Source: an uncultured Blautia sp. (GTDB lineage Bacteria > Bacillota > Clostridia > Lachnospirales > Lachnospiraceae). From it: a DNA stretch of 45,369 nt. A program made the translations under genes and the position numbers. Each line of letters starts with the position of its first letter. Within the stretch, counting starts at the first letter, position 1. The notes beneath the pieces were generated by a model that was not told the DNA's origin, searched no databases, and worked only from the letters and a program-made list of their open reading frames with translations. This document shows, in pieces, positions 24,885-33,545 of the stretch. Location: NCBI GenBank assembly GCA_900539145.1, contig UQAX01000017.1, positions 1 to 45,369 on the forward strand, written 5' to 3'.

Positions 24885-26921
24885 CTATTCATCTCTTTTT
24901 CGTTCTAATAAAGCATGAATATTTCTATCACTGTTTTTCATCACCGCTCTGATATATACCCATTCTACCACAACAATGAGAATTACTACAACAAAGGACA
25001 TCACAATCATACTGCTCTGCTGTTGTTCATAATAAGAAGCCAGAAGTCCATTTGTCATTGCCCAAATTCCAAAAACAGAGCTGACAACAGCCACTGCTAC
25101 CGGAAGGAAAAAGTACCAACACACCTGTGCTCTCCCTGACTTGGAAGCCTTTGCAAAATCTGCTCCAAGAGCAAACAAAGTCTGATAACGTTTTCCTGTT
25201 TTTCTTTGGTACATAAGAAACTGGGTGCCAATTGCCGTATTGCCTATAATTAAAAATACCACTCCAAGATAAACAGATAAATACGTTTCTGACACCATAT
25301 AGAATAAATATCTTCCCATATTTTCCATATAACTTTCATACTCTATTCCCGTTTTTGTCAACTCTTTATTGATATCCGTAAAGCTTTTTATCAGTCCGTC
25401 TTTTTCGATTATCTTACTGTCCAATACTGCATTCCAATAGCACTCTGTATTCCCTTCTTGATGTAAAGCATCAAACACGCTGTCTTCTACAATTAATGCG
25501 TCCATAAGCGTGATTTTATCATCCGTCACCACATCATAGGACATAACCTTTTCTTTCATCAGATAATCCTGTCCGTCAATTTGCAGACACACACCTGTTT
25601 TCAAGGCTTCTTCTAATATCCCTATACTTTCTTCATCTCTTAGTTCAGGATCTTCATATAAAACCACTTCATTTTTTTCTAAATGCAAAGGTTCTTTTCC
25701 CACTGACTCTAAAAGCTGATTATAGCTGGATAACCTCACCATATATGGGCTGTCTGAATACTCCAGATTATTGATTATATTATTTCTGACATCTGATATG
25801 GGTAATTCTTCTAATGCCGCTATCATCTCTTTATTGGAAAAGGTATGTTCTCCTTCAAAGGTAGGTATAAATGAAATCTCCATTTGATAGAACTTCTCAA
25901 ACTGCTCCATAACACCTGCTCTCTCCAGCTTTTCTTTTACTTCCTCTTCTTCGCCGACAAAAGTAAAGTCTATAAAGCGTTCCGGTTTCTGTGAAAATGC
26001 CGCAGAAATCCCGAAAGAAAGACAACAAAATGCAATCAAAAGCAAAAGAGAACAGGATGCCAGAAATCCGCTTTTCAGAAAAACACTTTCCTGTAACTGC
26101 CGAAGGGTAAAGATGCTAAGTCCTTTTGATTTCTTTTTCAGAGCTCTCTGAAAAAGAAAATAAAAGCCTTTAAACAAGAAATACGTTCCTGCTATTCCAA
26201 AGAGCAAAGTCCATAAAAGAGAACGCATCTGCTCCCATAAACCCTCTCTCAAGCCCAGTGAATATGCTATTCCAAGAAAAATAAGACCAATAAAAAAGAA
26301 AAAACACGAGGTCAGTCTTTTTGTTCTCTTTTTCTCACCTTCATCTGAATTTTTCATTAAGACATAAGGATCTTTATTCACTGTTATTCCGCTTAAAATG
26401 CTTATAATTACAATCTTAATCAGAACAATTCCCACCACAGTCCACAAAACAGCCGTCCATGCAATAGTAAAACTATGTCCTAAAATCCCCAGACCAATCA
26501 CTCTTGATACTGTAAGACTGATAATTTCTGTCAATAAAACGGCAATGGGAAAACCTGCCAGAAAAGCAACTGCCGTATTTACCATATCTTCTGCAATAAG
26601 CATAAAAAACAAGCAGCTCCTTTTCATTCCCATCATCAGATAAAGTCCTAATTCATGGCTTCTTCTCTCCAACTGATACCGTGTTGTAAAAAATACCAAA
26701 AAAGACAGAACAAAAAGCGAAAATACATAAAATATAGGAACAATAAGCAAAAGCTTCTGAACAGCATCACTTTCCATACTCTTTATGAATTTCATTACAT
26801 CCTGATTTTCTATGGATAAAATCACGTAAAAAGCCACTACGGAAATCACTAAAGAGGCAAAATAAAGGCTGTTTTCTTTTCTGCCGGATTTGCTGTTTCT
26901 CTTAATCAGATTATAAAACAT
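24885..26921 (-). CDS. BceB-type ABC transporter permease
   Basis: A 678-residue FtsX-family permease with ten hydrophobic helices. The characteristic large extracellular domain of about 200 residues (roughly 320-520) lies between helices 7 and 8, and the motif LERRSHELGLYLMMGMKR follows helix 2. Such permeases pair with BceA to remove peptide antibiotics such as bacitracin from their lipid targets and also act as the sensor for the kinase. It overlaps bceA by 11 bases and precedes the regulator by 9 bases. Confidence 0.92.
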   Translation of the reverse strand: MFYNLIKRNSKSGRKENSLYFASLVISVVAFYVILSIENQDVMKFIKSMESDAVQKLLLIVPIFYVFSLFVLSFLVFFTTRYQLERRSHELGLYLMMGMKRSCLFFMLIAEDMVNTAVAFLAGFPIAVLLTEIISLTVSRVIGLGILGHSFTIAWTAVLWTVVGIVLIKIVIISILSGITVNKDPYVLMKNSDEGEKKRTKRLTSCFFFFIGLIFLGIAYSLGLREGLWEQMRSLLWTLLFGIAGTYFLFKGFYFLFQRALKKKSKGLSIFTLRQLQESVFLKSGFLASCSLLLLIAFCCLSFGISAAFSQKPERFIDFTFVGEEEEVKEKLERAGVMEQFEKFYQMEISFIPTFEGEHTFSNKEMIAALEELPISDVRNNIINNLEYSDSPYMVRLSSYNQLLESVGKEPLHLEKNEVVLYEDPELRDEESIGILEEALKTGVCLQIDGQDYLMKEKVMSYDVVTDDKITLMDALIVEDSVFDALHQEGNTECYWNAVLDSKIIEKDGLIKSFTDINKELTKTGIEYESYMENMGRYLFYMVSETYLSVYLGVVFLIIGNTAIGTQFLMYQRKTGKRYQTLFALGADFAKASKSGRAQVCWYFFLPVAVAVVSSVFGIWAMTNGLLASYYEQQQSSMIVMSFVVVILIVVVEWVYIRAVMKNSDRNIHALLERKRDE

Positions 26922-27687
26922 TGGCGCTTCCTCCTCCCAGTGCAGCCGTCACTTCCAGTATTCTCCGATAGAAATCAGACTGGCTTTCCTCCGGAAGTTG
27001 ACGCCGAAGCTCATGAAAAATAACTCCGTCCTGAATAAATAAAATTCTACTGCAATAGCTTGCCGCATTGGCATCGTGCGTTACCATCATCACCGTTGTT
27101 TTAAAATCTTTACACACACCATTTATTTTTTCTAAAAGCTTTTTGGCGCTGTGGCTGTCCAAAGCTCCTGTGGGCTCATCTGCCAGCAGAATTTTCGGCT
27201 GAGATATCAGAGCTCTTGCCGCTGCTGCCCTTTGCTTTTGACCACCTGAAATCTGAGAAGGAAACTTATCTAACACATCCTGCATCTCCAGATAGTGTGC
27301 CAATTCCATACATTTGTTTTCTGCCTGTTTCCGGCTGTCGCCATGGATGGCAGAAGGCAGGAGAATATTTTCTTCTACTGTAAGGTTATCTAAAAGCTCA
27401 AAATCCTGAAACAGATATCCGATTTCTTTGCCTCGAAACTGTGCCAACTTTTTTCCTTTAAATCTACCAATATCTTCTCCCGACAGTAAAATTTTCCCTT
27501 CTGTCGGTTTTATCATGGTTGCAATACAGTTTAAAAGTGTAGTCTTTCCAGAACCGCTGCTCCCCATAATTCCCAGAAATTCCCCTTCCAAAACCTGAAA
27601 GGAAACGCCGTTTAAAGCTTTTGTCTCCCCCTCTTTTCTTCCATAGCTTTTCTTTAACCCTTGTATTTCTAATAATGTTTTTCCCAT
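26911..27687 (-). CDS. BceA-type ABC transporter ATPase
   Basis: A 258-residue nucleotide-binding subunit. Walker A is GSSGSGKTTLLN, the Q-loop is LFQDFELLDNL, the signature is SGGQKQRAAAARAL and Walker B with catalytic Glu is ILLADEPTGALD. It is the first gene of the Bce operon, with a dyad operator and TATAAT upstream. Its partners are the downstream permease, response regulator and kinase. Confidence 0.95.
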   Translation of the reverse strand: MGKTLLEIQGLKKSYGRKEGETKALNGVSFQVLEGEFLGIMGSSGSGKTTLLNCIATMIKPTEGKILLSGEDIGRFKGKKLAQFRGKEIGYLFQDFELLDNLTVEENILLPSAIHGDSRKQAENKCMELAHYLEMQDVLDKFPSQISGGQKQRAAAARALISQPKILLADEPTGALDSHSAKKLLEKINGVCKDFKTTVMMVTHDANAASYCSRILFIQDGVIFHELRRQLPEESQSDFYRRILEVTAALGGGSANVL

Positions 27688-27719
27688 ATACTCCTCATCT
27701 CCTTATTTAAGATACCTTT

Positions 27720-27748
27720 ATTATAAAAGATGACAGCCGGAAAAAACA
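27720..27748 (-). promoter_or_regulatory. Promoter of the Bce-type operon
   Basis: TATAAT on the minus strand at 27725-27720 is preceded after 17 bases by the weak -35 TGTTTT. The dyad at 27749-27765 lies directly upstream of that -35, the usual place for an activator. Confidence 0.55.
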
Positions 27749-27765
27749 CTTACATCTTTTGTAAG
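27749..27765. promoter_or_regulatory. Operator dyad for the BceR-like regulator
   Basis: CTTACA and TGTAAG form a perfect 6-bp dyad with a 5-base spacer. A third half site CTTAC lies 4 bases further (27770-27774), overlapping the end of the permease gene. Published BceR-type sites have a TnACA-N4-TGTAA pattern; this one has N5. Dyad centre about -44 relative to the predicted start. Confidence 0.6.
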
Positions 27766-27770
27766 AATTC

Positions 27771-30700
27771 TTACTCCACGCTCTTTAAAGACTCTACCAT
27801 ATCTATTTTCTTTAATTTAAAGTACATCACTGCATTTACAAGAAAGGAAAACATACAAGTCAGCGCTGCACTCAACACAAAGCTGATATTTTCAATAATT
27901 CTGGTGAACATCACACTGTCAATTTCCACTGTCACAATCACAAAACGATGTAGAATACTTCCCAGTGCAATTCCCACTACTACACCGATTATGGTAAGCA
28001 AAATATTTTCTCGGAGCACATAAGCCGAAACCTCTTTATCATAAAATCCCAAAACCTTAATGGTTGCCAGCTCACGTTTTCTCTCTGTGATATTGATGTT
28101 ATTCAGATTATACAAAACTACAAAAGCAAGGAGACCTGCAGAAATAATCAGCACTACAATCACAATGTCAAGGCTTTCCAGCATATCGTCTAACTGCCCT
28201 TGTATATTATAGGTATAGGTCACATTCAAAGCCCCACGTTTATCCAGAATATTTTCTCCGATTTCCTTTACGCCTTTTTCATTAAAGTTCTTCATCTTAA
28301 AGTATACGGTATTCGGCTCCATATCTTCGCCGTAAATCTCTCTGTAAGTTTCCGGTGGAATATACAGATAGTGCTCCATATAATTTTCACAGATATCCGT
28401 TACCTGAAGTTCCGCCTGTTTCTCATCCTTATCCTCAAGAACAATCTTATCACCTTTTTCAACATCTAAAAGCTGTGCCGCCTTCTCTGTTAAAATTACG
28501 GAATTTTTCTCCAGCTCAAACTCCTTCTTTGTAATGCGGTTTCTGAAAACCTGAAACTCCTTGTTTTTCTCAAGGTCAGAAGGTACGCTTAAATAAACCT
28601 CCTGTTCTTCCTTTCCCTTAGAAATCGTCACTCTCTTTGAGTATCCCTCCATAATATCAGAAACCTCTTTTTCTGAAGAAAGGTACTTCGCAGGCTCTTT
28701 TCTGTCTTCTTCCTCTGCATCTGTATTCAAAATAACCATGCCGTCATATAATTGAAGCTCTCCGTACTGCAATTTACCAATGGCAAAAATAGAGTCACGA
28801 AGACCAAAGCCTACAATCATTAACGCCATGCAGCCTCCAATACCGAACACTGTCATGAAAAATCGCTTTTTATAGCGAATAAGATTACGAATCGTAGATT
28901 TCCAAATAAAACTTAAATGTTTCCAGATAAACGGAATTCTTTCCAGAAAAACTCTTTTTCCTTGCTTTGGTGCCGGTGGTCTCATAAGTACAGCCGGTTG
29001 AGAAGCAAGCTCTTTATAACAAGCCAAAAGTGTCGCCAAACCAGTGCATAAAATTGCTGCTCCTGCTGCCATAATTCCATATTCCCAGTTGTAAGGAATT
29101 ACCACATCCGGAACATGAGTATACATAATCTTATATGCCGTCACAATAATATAAGGAAAAACTTTCTCTCCAAAAAGCACTCCAAAAATACTACCACCAA
29201 CCGTTGCCAAAAGGGCATAATTTAAGTATTTTCCTGCAATGCTCAGCTTTCCGTATCCTAGAGCTTTTAACGTTCCGATTTGCGTTCTCTGTTCCTCCAC
29301 CATACGTGTCATGCTTGTTAAACTGATTAAAGCCGCTACAATAAAGAATAAAATCGGAAATACCTTTGCTATGGCACGAATACGGTCTGCATTGTCGCCA
29401 AAGCCCGTATATTCCGGTAAGGCGCTTCTATCCTGCACATACCACTGAGCGTTTTCAATCTTATTGATTTCCAACTGTGCGTCTTTTATCTTTTCCTCAC
29501 CGTCATGAATTTCCTGTTCTGCCTCTGCTTTTCCCTGCTCGTATTCTTCCTTTGCTTTCGCAAGCTTTTCTTCATTTTCTGCAACTAAAGTTTCGCTTTC
29601 TGTTTTCTGTTTTTCTCCGTCATGAATTTTACTCCAACCGGCGTCAATCTGCTTTTGTCCTTTCTTTGCCTGTTCTTCGCCTTCAACCAGCTTTTTCCTG
29701 CTTGCCTCCAGCTGCTGCCTTCCTGCCTCAATGGCTGCCTGCCCCTGCTCCAACTGCTTTTTCGCTTCTGCAAACTGTACGTCTGCTTCCTGCTGCTTCT
29801 GTTCCAAGATTGCCTGTGCTGCCGCTATCTGCGCTCCTGCCGCCTGCAAAACAGGCTCTTTTTCTGCAATCTCTGCTTTTAACGCATCTGCCTGTGCCTG
29901 TATCTGAGGGATTTGCTCCGGTGGCAACATTCCGCTTTCCAAGCTTGCCAAAAGCTTCGCAAGTAACTCCTTCGCCTGTGCAAGAGCTGTAACGCCACTG
30001 TCATATTCCGCTTTCTGACTGTTAAAGTCATCCCAAGCTTTCGCAAGCTCTTCTTCTCCCTTGGCAATTTCTGCCATTCCTGTATCATATTGTTCTTTAA
30101 AAGCTGCTTCCTGTGCGTCAAATTCTTTTTTGGCTGTATTATACTGACTCCAGCCGTCAGAAATTTCTTTTTTGGCTGCATCTACCTCTTTTTGACTGGC
30201 ATACAGCTTATTTTTTCCGCTTTGAAGCTCATCGTTTGCCTTCTTTAGCTGTTCTTTTCCTTCCTGAAGCTGTTTTTCTCCATCATCAATCTGTTTTTTG
30301 GCATCCGTAAGCTTTTCTTCTGCTTCCTTCTTTCCTTTATCTAATTCTGCCTGTGCATCGGCAAGCTCTGCTTCTGCTTCTTCACGAATTTCATCAACCC
30401 TTCGTTTTCCCTGTTCGTCAGCAATTTCTTCAATATTTTCCTGTACCTTTTCTACCTTTGCATCATATTGGGAAGTAAAAGCTGTCAACGCTTTTGCATC
30501 TTTTACAGACACATAACATTCCGTATATGCCTCCAACCCAAAATCCTCCGGAAGGACACCGATAAAGCCGCTGACTTCACCGTTTCCCACGGTACTGCTG
30601 CCTCTGGCATAAGTAAAATACATGGAGCTGCTGCCGCTTCCTACGATTTCAAAAGTGTCTGTTTTTAAAGTGTCGGTAACGGCATCTTTTGTACCGCTGG

Positions 30701-31154
30701 AAAGAGTAATCTTATCTCCGATTTGAAAGCCGTGAGCCTTTAAAAAGTCTCCGTCCATAAAACATTCCCCCGATTTCTCAGGCATTCTTCCCTCTTCTAC
30801 GGTATATTTATTCATATCTTCTAAGACAGAAGCCACATGCAGAACTTTATAGTTTCCTTCCACATTTAACAGCATATCTGCCGAATATCCCGGCTCTACC
30901 GTCTCTACGCCTTCTGTCTCTTTCAATGCTTCTATATCTTTTTCTGTAAGCCCCAAGGTTCCGATTACCCAGAGATCCATCACATTATTTCTGTCAAAAT
31001 ATGCGTCACCGGAATACCGCATATCCGGTTCTCCTGCCCGAATACCGGAAAAAAACGCAACTCCCATTGCTACAATAAAGAAAATCGATAAAAATCTTCC
31101 CAGACTTTTTCGTATTTCTACATAAAAGTCTTTTCTTATTGCTCTTTTTTTCAT
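27771..31154 (-). CDS. FtsX-like ABC transporter permease with long coiled-coil insert
   Basis: A 1127-residue permease. A first helix is at residues 19-40, followed by an extracellular domain. Residues about 230-570 form a very long Glu/Lys/Gln/Ala-rich coiled coil that turns at a proline-containing bend near 405-415 (GMLPPEQIPQ). Three helices at 595-730 and a second FtsX region with four helices in the C-terminal 350 residues follow. The repeating DGxxxLxxG pattern recalls Pip/YhgE-like stalks. Paired ATPase and TetR regulator precede it in one operon. Substrate unknown; the family is linked to lipid, lipoprotein or drug handling, or to mechanical coupling across the envelope. Confidence 0.85.
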   Translation of the reverse strand: MKKRAIRKDFYVEIRKSLGRFLSIFFIVAMGVAFFSGIRAGEPDMRYSGDAYFDRNNVMDLWVIGTLGLTEKDIEALKETEGVETVEPGYSADMLLNVEGNYKVLHVASVLEDMNKYTVEEGRMPEKSGECFMDGDFLKAHGFQIGDKITLSSGTKDAVTDTLKTDTFEIVGSGSSSMYFTYARGSSTVGNGEVSGFIGVLPEDFGLEAYTECYVSVKDAKALTAFTSQYDAKVEKVQENIEEIADEQGKRRVDEIREEAEAELADAQAELDKGKKEAEEKLTDAKKQIDDGEKQLQEGKEQLKKANDELQSGKNKLYASQKEVDAAKKEISDGWSQYNTAKKEFDAQEAAFKEQYDTGMAEIAKGEEELAKAWDDFNSQKAEYDSGVTALAQAKELLAKLLASLESGMLPPEQIPQIQAQADALKAEIAEKEPVLQAAGAQIAAAQAILEQKQQEADVQFAEAKKQLEQGQAAIEAGRQQLEASRKKLVEGEEQAKKGQKQIDAGWSKIHDGEKQKTESETLVAENEEKLAKAKEEYEQGKAEAEQEIHDGEEKIKDAQLEINKIENAQWYVQDRSALPEYTGFGDNADRIRAIAKVFPILFFIVAALISLTSMTRMVEEQRTQIGTLKALGYGKLSIAGKYLNYALLATVGGSIFGVLFGEKVFPYIIVTAYKIMYTHVPDVVIPYNWEYGIMAAGAAILCTGLATLLACYKELASQPAVLMRPPAPKQGKRVFLERIPFIWKHLSFIWKSTIRNLIRYKKRFFMTVFGIGGCMALMIVGFGLRDSIFAIGKLQYGELQLYDGMVILNTDAEEEDRKEPAKYLSSEKEVSDIMEGYSKRVTISKGKEEQEVYLSVPSDLEKNKEFQVFRNRITKKEFELEKNSVILTEKAAQLLDVEKGDKIVLEDKDEKQAELQVTDICENYMEHYLYIPPETYREIYGEDMEPNTVYFKMKNFNEKGVKEIGENILDKRGALNVTYTYNIQGQLDDMLESLDIVIVVLIISAGLLAFVVLYNLNNINITERKRELATIKVLGFYDKEVSAYVLRENILLTIIGVVVGIALGSILHRFVIVTVEIDSVMFTRIIENISFVLSAALTCMFSFLVNAVMYFKLKKIDMVESLKSVE

Positions 31155-31167
31155 GTCCGCTCACCAC

Positions 31168-31872
31168 CTACCATTCAATGGTTTCTACCGGAACAGGATT
31201 TGGATTTAATTCCATACCGGACACCCTTCCGTTCTTGATATGTATAATCCTGTCTGCCATAGGTGCAATGGCTGAATTATGCGTAATGACAATAACAGTC
31301 ATTCCCTTTTGGCGGCAGGTATCCTGCAAAAGCTTTAAAATCGCCTTTCCTGTATTGTAATCCAAAGCTCCCGTAGGCTCGTCACACAGCAAAAGCTTCG
31401 GATTTTTTGCCAATGCTCTTGCTATGGACACTCTCTGCTGTTCTCCTCCGGAAAGCTGTGCCGGAAAATTATCCAGACGGTCTCCCAGTCCGACATCTTC
31501 TAAAACACTCTTTGCATCCAGCGGCTCTTTGCAAATCTGAAGCGCCAGCTCTACATTTTCCAGAGCAGTCAGATTAGGCACTAAATTATAAAACTGAAAA
31601 ACAAATCCGATGTCATCTCTGCGATACCCTGTAAGCATTTTCGGCGTATATTTCGCCACATCCTTTCCGTCTACCAGCACTTTTCCCTCTGTGGCTGTAT
31701 CCATACCGCCTAAAATATTTAAAACCGTTGTTTTACCGGCTCCACTGGGACCTACAATGACCACAAATTCACCTTTTGATATGGAAAAATCAATCCCATC
31801 TGCCGCACGGATTTCCACTTCTCCCATTTTATAAACCTTTGTTACATTTTCCAACTTTACATAATCTTCCAT
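31168..31872 (-). CDS. ABC transporter ATPase (MacB/LolD-like)
   Basis: A 234-residue nucleotide-binding subunit. Walker A is GPSGAGKTTVLN, the Q-loop is VFQFYNL, the signature is LSGGEQQRVSIARAL and Walker B is LLLCDEPTGALD. It is preceded 3 bases away by the TetR gene and followed 13 bases later by the coiled-coil permease, so these form one transporter under TetR control. Confidence 0.95.
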   Translation of the reverse strand: MEDYVKLENVTKVYKMGEVEIRAADGIDFSISKGEFVVIVGPSGAGKTTVLNILGGMDTATEGKVLVDGKDVAKYTPKMLTGYRRDDIGFVFQFYNLVPNLTALENVELALQICKEPLDAKSVLEDVGLGDRLDNFPAQLSGGEQQRVSIARALAKNPKLLLCDEPTGALDYNTGKAILKLLQDTCRQKGMTVIVITHNSAIAPMADRIIHIKNGRVSGMELNPNPVPVETIEW

Positions 31873-31875
31873 AGC

Positions 31876-32463
31876 TTATCCTCTCCCGGCTTCTTCCAAT
31901 GCACCCTGTATTCCCTTTGTTAAAAGCTTTGCTGTAAGAGCTGCCATCCTTTTGGGACTTTCTTTAAAATCATGCTCCATCCAATAACGCACAATCCCCA
32001 TAGCACCGGTTGTGCAATAATAAAACTGTACCTGAAATTCCACAGACGCCTCGTTAAAGGTATTTGGAAAAGCATTCAAATACTTTACAAAAATAGACTC
32101 CACAAATCCTTTTCCGCTTGAAACACTTCCCCTGTATCTCATAATCAGCCCACACTTTTCCCTCTCCTGATAAAGATACTCAAACACACTTTCCAAAACG
32201 ACTTCCAGATTTTCCTTTAGCTGAGTCGGCTCCATTCCATCTGTCATTTCTTTTACTTTCCTGCACATATTTTCCTCGACTTCCGCCAGAATATCGTATA
32301 TATCCGTATAATGAATGTAGAAGGTATTCCTATGTATATGCGCCGTTTCTGTAAGCTCCCGAATGGAAATTTCATTGATTTCCTTATGTTGCAGCAGCAG
32401 AAGTAATGCTTCCAATATATTCGCCTTTGTCTTTTCAATCTTCTTATTTCTATCTTTTTCCAT
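31876..32463 (-). CDS. TetR/AcrR-family transcriptional regulator
   Basis: A 195-residue repressor. The N-terminal helix-turn-helix is IRELTETAHIHRNTFYIHY, preceded by KANILEALLLLLQ. The C-terminal half is all helical with ligand-pocket character (FQVQFYYCTTGAMGIVRYWME). An AGGAG site is 7 bases before the ATG. Two TGTGCA-type dyads in its promoter make autorepression likely, controlling the downstream transporter as well. The inducer is unknown. Confidence 0.92.
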   Translation of the reverse strand: MEKDRNKKIEKTKANILEALLLLLQHKEINEISIRELTETAHIHRNTFYIHYTDIYDILAEVEENMCRKVKEMTDGMEPTQLKENLEVVLESVFEYLYQEREKCGLIMRYRGSVSSGKGFVESIFVKYLNAFPNTFNEASVEFQVQFYYCTTGAMGIVRYWMEHDFKESPKRMAALTAKLLTKGIQGALEEAGRG

Positions 32464-32473
32464 GATTTTCTCC

Positions 32474-32487
32474 TATGCAGTTGCACA
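32474..32487. promoter_or_regulatory. TetR operator 1 (downstream of -10)
   Basis: TATGCA-GT-TGCACA is an imperfect 14-base dyad overlapping the leader just before the ribosome site. It shares the 15-mer TGCAGTTGCACATTT with operator 2, offset by 34 bp. Confidence 0.65.
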
Positions 32488-32500
32488 TTTCCTCAGTTAA

Positions 32501-32529
32501 ATTTTACTGTGCAGTTGCACATTTGTCAA
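32501..32529 (-). promoter_or_regulatory. TetR-operon promoter
   Basis: TTGACA and TAAAAT on the minus strand are separated by 17 bases. The whole perfect dyad of operator 2 sits inside this spacer, so bound repressor would exclude RNA polymerase. Confidence 0.85.
32508..32521. promoter_or_regulatory. TetR operator 2 (in the -35/-10 spacer)
   Basis: TGTGCA-GT-TGCACA is a perfect 6-2-6 dyad placed exactly between the -35 and the -10 of the TetR operon. Confidence 0.75.
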
Positions 32530-32538
32530 CCTTCTGTA

Positions 32539-32572
32539 AAACAAAAAGAGCTGCCGCATCTGCAACAACTCT
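32539..32572 (-). terminator. Intrinsic terminator of the glycosylase gene
   Basis: Minus-strand arms AGAGTTGTTGC and GCGGCAGCTCT pair with G-U wobbles around an AGAT loop and are followed by TTTTTGTTTT. Confidence 0.75.
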
Positions 32573-32582
32573 CCTGTTATTT

Positions 32583-33401
32583 CTATTCTGTTTTCTCTCC
32601 AAAAAGCTCATAATAAAAGATATATTGCTGCAAAACACCTTCAAAGCCTTTGTATCTGCGCTTCGGAAATCCCCTTTTATAATGCTTTTCAAGCGCCTGA
32701 TTAATATGCGTATCTACCGGAAACGCCTCTAAATGATGAAGTCCAAAAAGGCAAATGCAATCTGCCACTTTCACCCCCACACCGAATATTTTAAGCAGCT
32801 CTTCTTTTGCTTTTGCATATTTCATCTTTTCAATCGCCTGCAAATCTATTTCACCGGCAACAACTCCTTTTGCTGCACGAACTACATATTTACTGCGATA
32901 TCCCAAATTGCACACTTTCAAATCATCATCTTCTAGACAAGCTATGACTTCTGCTTTAGGAAAGGTATAATATTTCTCCCCAGAAGCACTTGTTCTTTCT
33001 TCCCCATATGTTCTACAAACATTTTCAATACACCTTCTAATTCGCACAATATTATTCTGTTGCGAAATTAAAAAAGAAACAAGCATTTCCCATAAATCCT
33101 GTTTTAAAATGCGAATTCCACTTCCGAATCGAATTGCATTCAAAAGATATGTATCCCTTGGATTTATTTGATCTATGTAATTTTTATAATCCCTCTTTAA
33201 ATCAAAATATTCTTCCCACACGTCTGTAAATTCCTGTGTTGAACAGAAAAAGAGGCACACTTTGCCGTTTTGCTGTATATCTAAGCTTCGTTCCCCTGCA
33301 ATTACACGATATTTATTTTCGCCTATTTTTTCCATACGAAAACACTGACCGGAATTGCAGATTTGTTCTAAATTAAAATTTTCCAACTGTTTTTTTACCA
33401 T
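32583..33401 (-). CDS. 8-oxoguanine DNA glycosylase/AP lyase (OGG1 type)
   Basis: A 272-residue base-excision repair enzyme. The N-terminal OGG domain (FNLEQICNSGQCFRMEKI) and the central FLISQQNNIVRIRR are typical. The helix-hairpin-helix FGVGVKVADCICLFG has catalytic Lys211, and Asp230 follows in FPVDTHINQAL. Length is close to other bacterial OGG enzymes. It has its own promoter (TTGAAA-17-TATAAT) and terminator, so it is monocistronic and divergent from the cation transporter gene. Confidence 0.93.
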   Translation of the reverse strand: MVKKQLENFNLEQICNSGQCFRMEKIGENKYRVIAGERSLDIQQNGKVCLFFCSTQEFTDVWEEYFDLKRDYKNYIDQINPRDTYLLNAIRFGSGIRILKQDLWEMLVSFLISQQNNIVRIRRCIENVCRTYGEERTSASGEKYYTFPKAEVIACLEDDDLKVCNLGYRSKYVVRAAKGVVAGEIDLQAIEKMKYAKAKEELLKIFGVGVKVADCICLFGLHHLEAFPVDTHINQALEKHYKRGFPKRRYKGFEGVLQQYIFYYELFGEKTE

Positions 33402-33454
33402 ATTTTTCTTCCCGTGTTTAAAATTTTATGAAAGCAGAATACTTTCTTGAAAGG

Positions 33455-33483
33455 ATTATACTGAAAAAAAAAGAGGATTTCAA
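33455..33483 (-). promoter_or_regulatory. Sigma-A promoter of the glycosylase gene
   Basis: TTGAAA and TATAAT on the minus strand are separated by 17 bases, including a run of nine T, about 55 bases before the start. Confidence 0.8.
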
Positions 33484-33505
33484 TATGGATTAGATGGAAG
33501 TTTAC

Positions 33506-33514
33506 TGTTATAAT
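33506..33514 (+). promoter_or_regulatory. Extended -10 of the CDF gene
   Basis: TGTTATAAT is a perfect extended -10 32 bases before the ATG. No good -35 is seen. It is divergent from the glycosylase promoter, about 25 bp away. Confidence 0.65.
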
Positions 33515-33545
33515 AATTCCAGAAAATATATTAGGAGATGAATTT

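Noticed and set aside
29477..29992. Long plus-strand frame of 171 codons opposite the coiled-coil permease
   Set aside because: It is a Leu/Pro-rich mirror of the repetitive Glu/Lys/Gln coding region, with no ribosome site and a clear gene on the other strand.
29500..30420. Imperfect repeated DNA within the permease gene, first suspected as a repeat array or CRISPR
   Set aside because: Repeats are irregular, in frame and explained by the coiled-coil protein pattern; no constant spacer layout.
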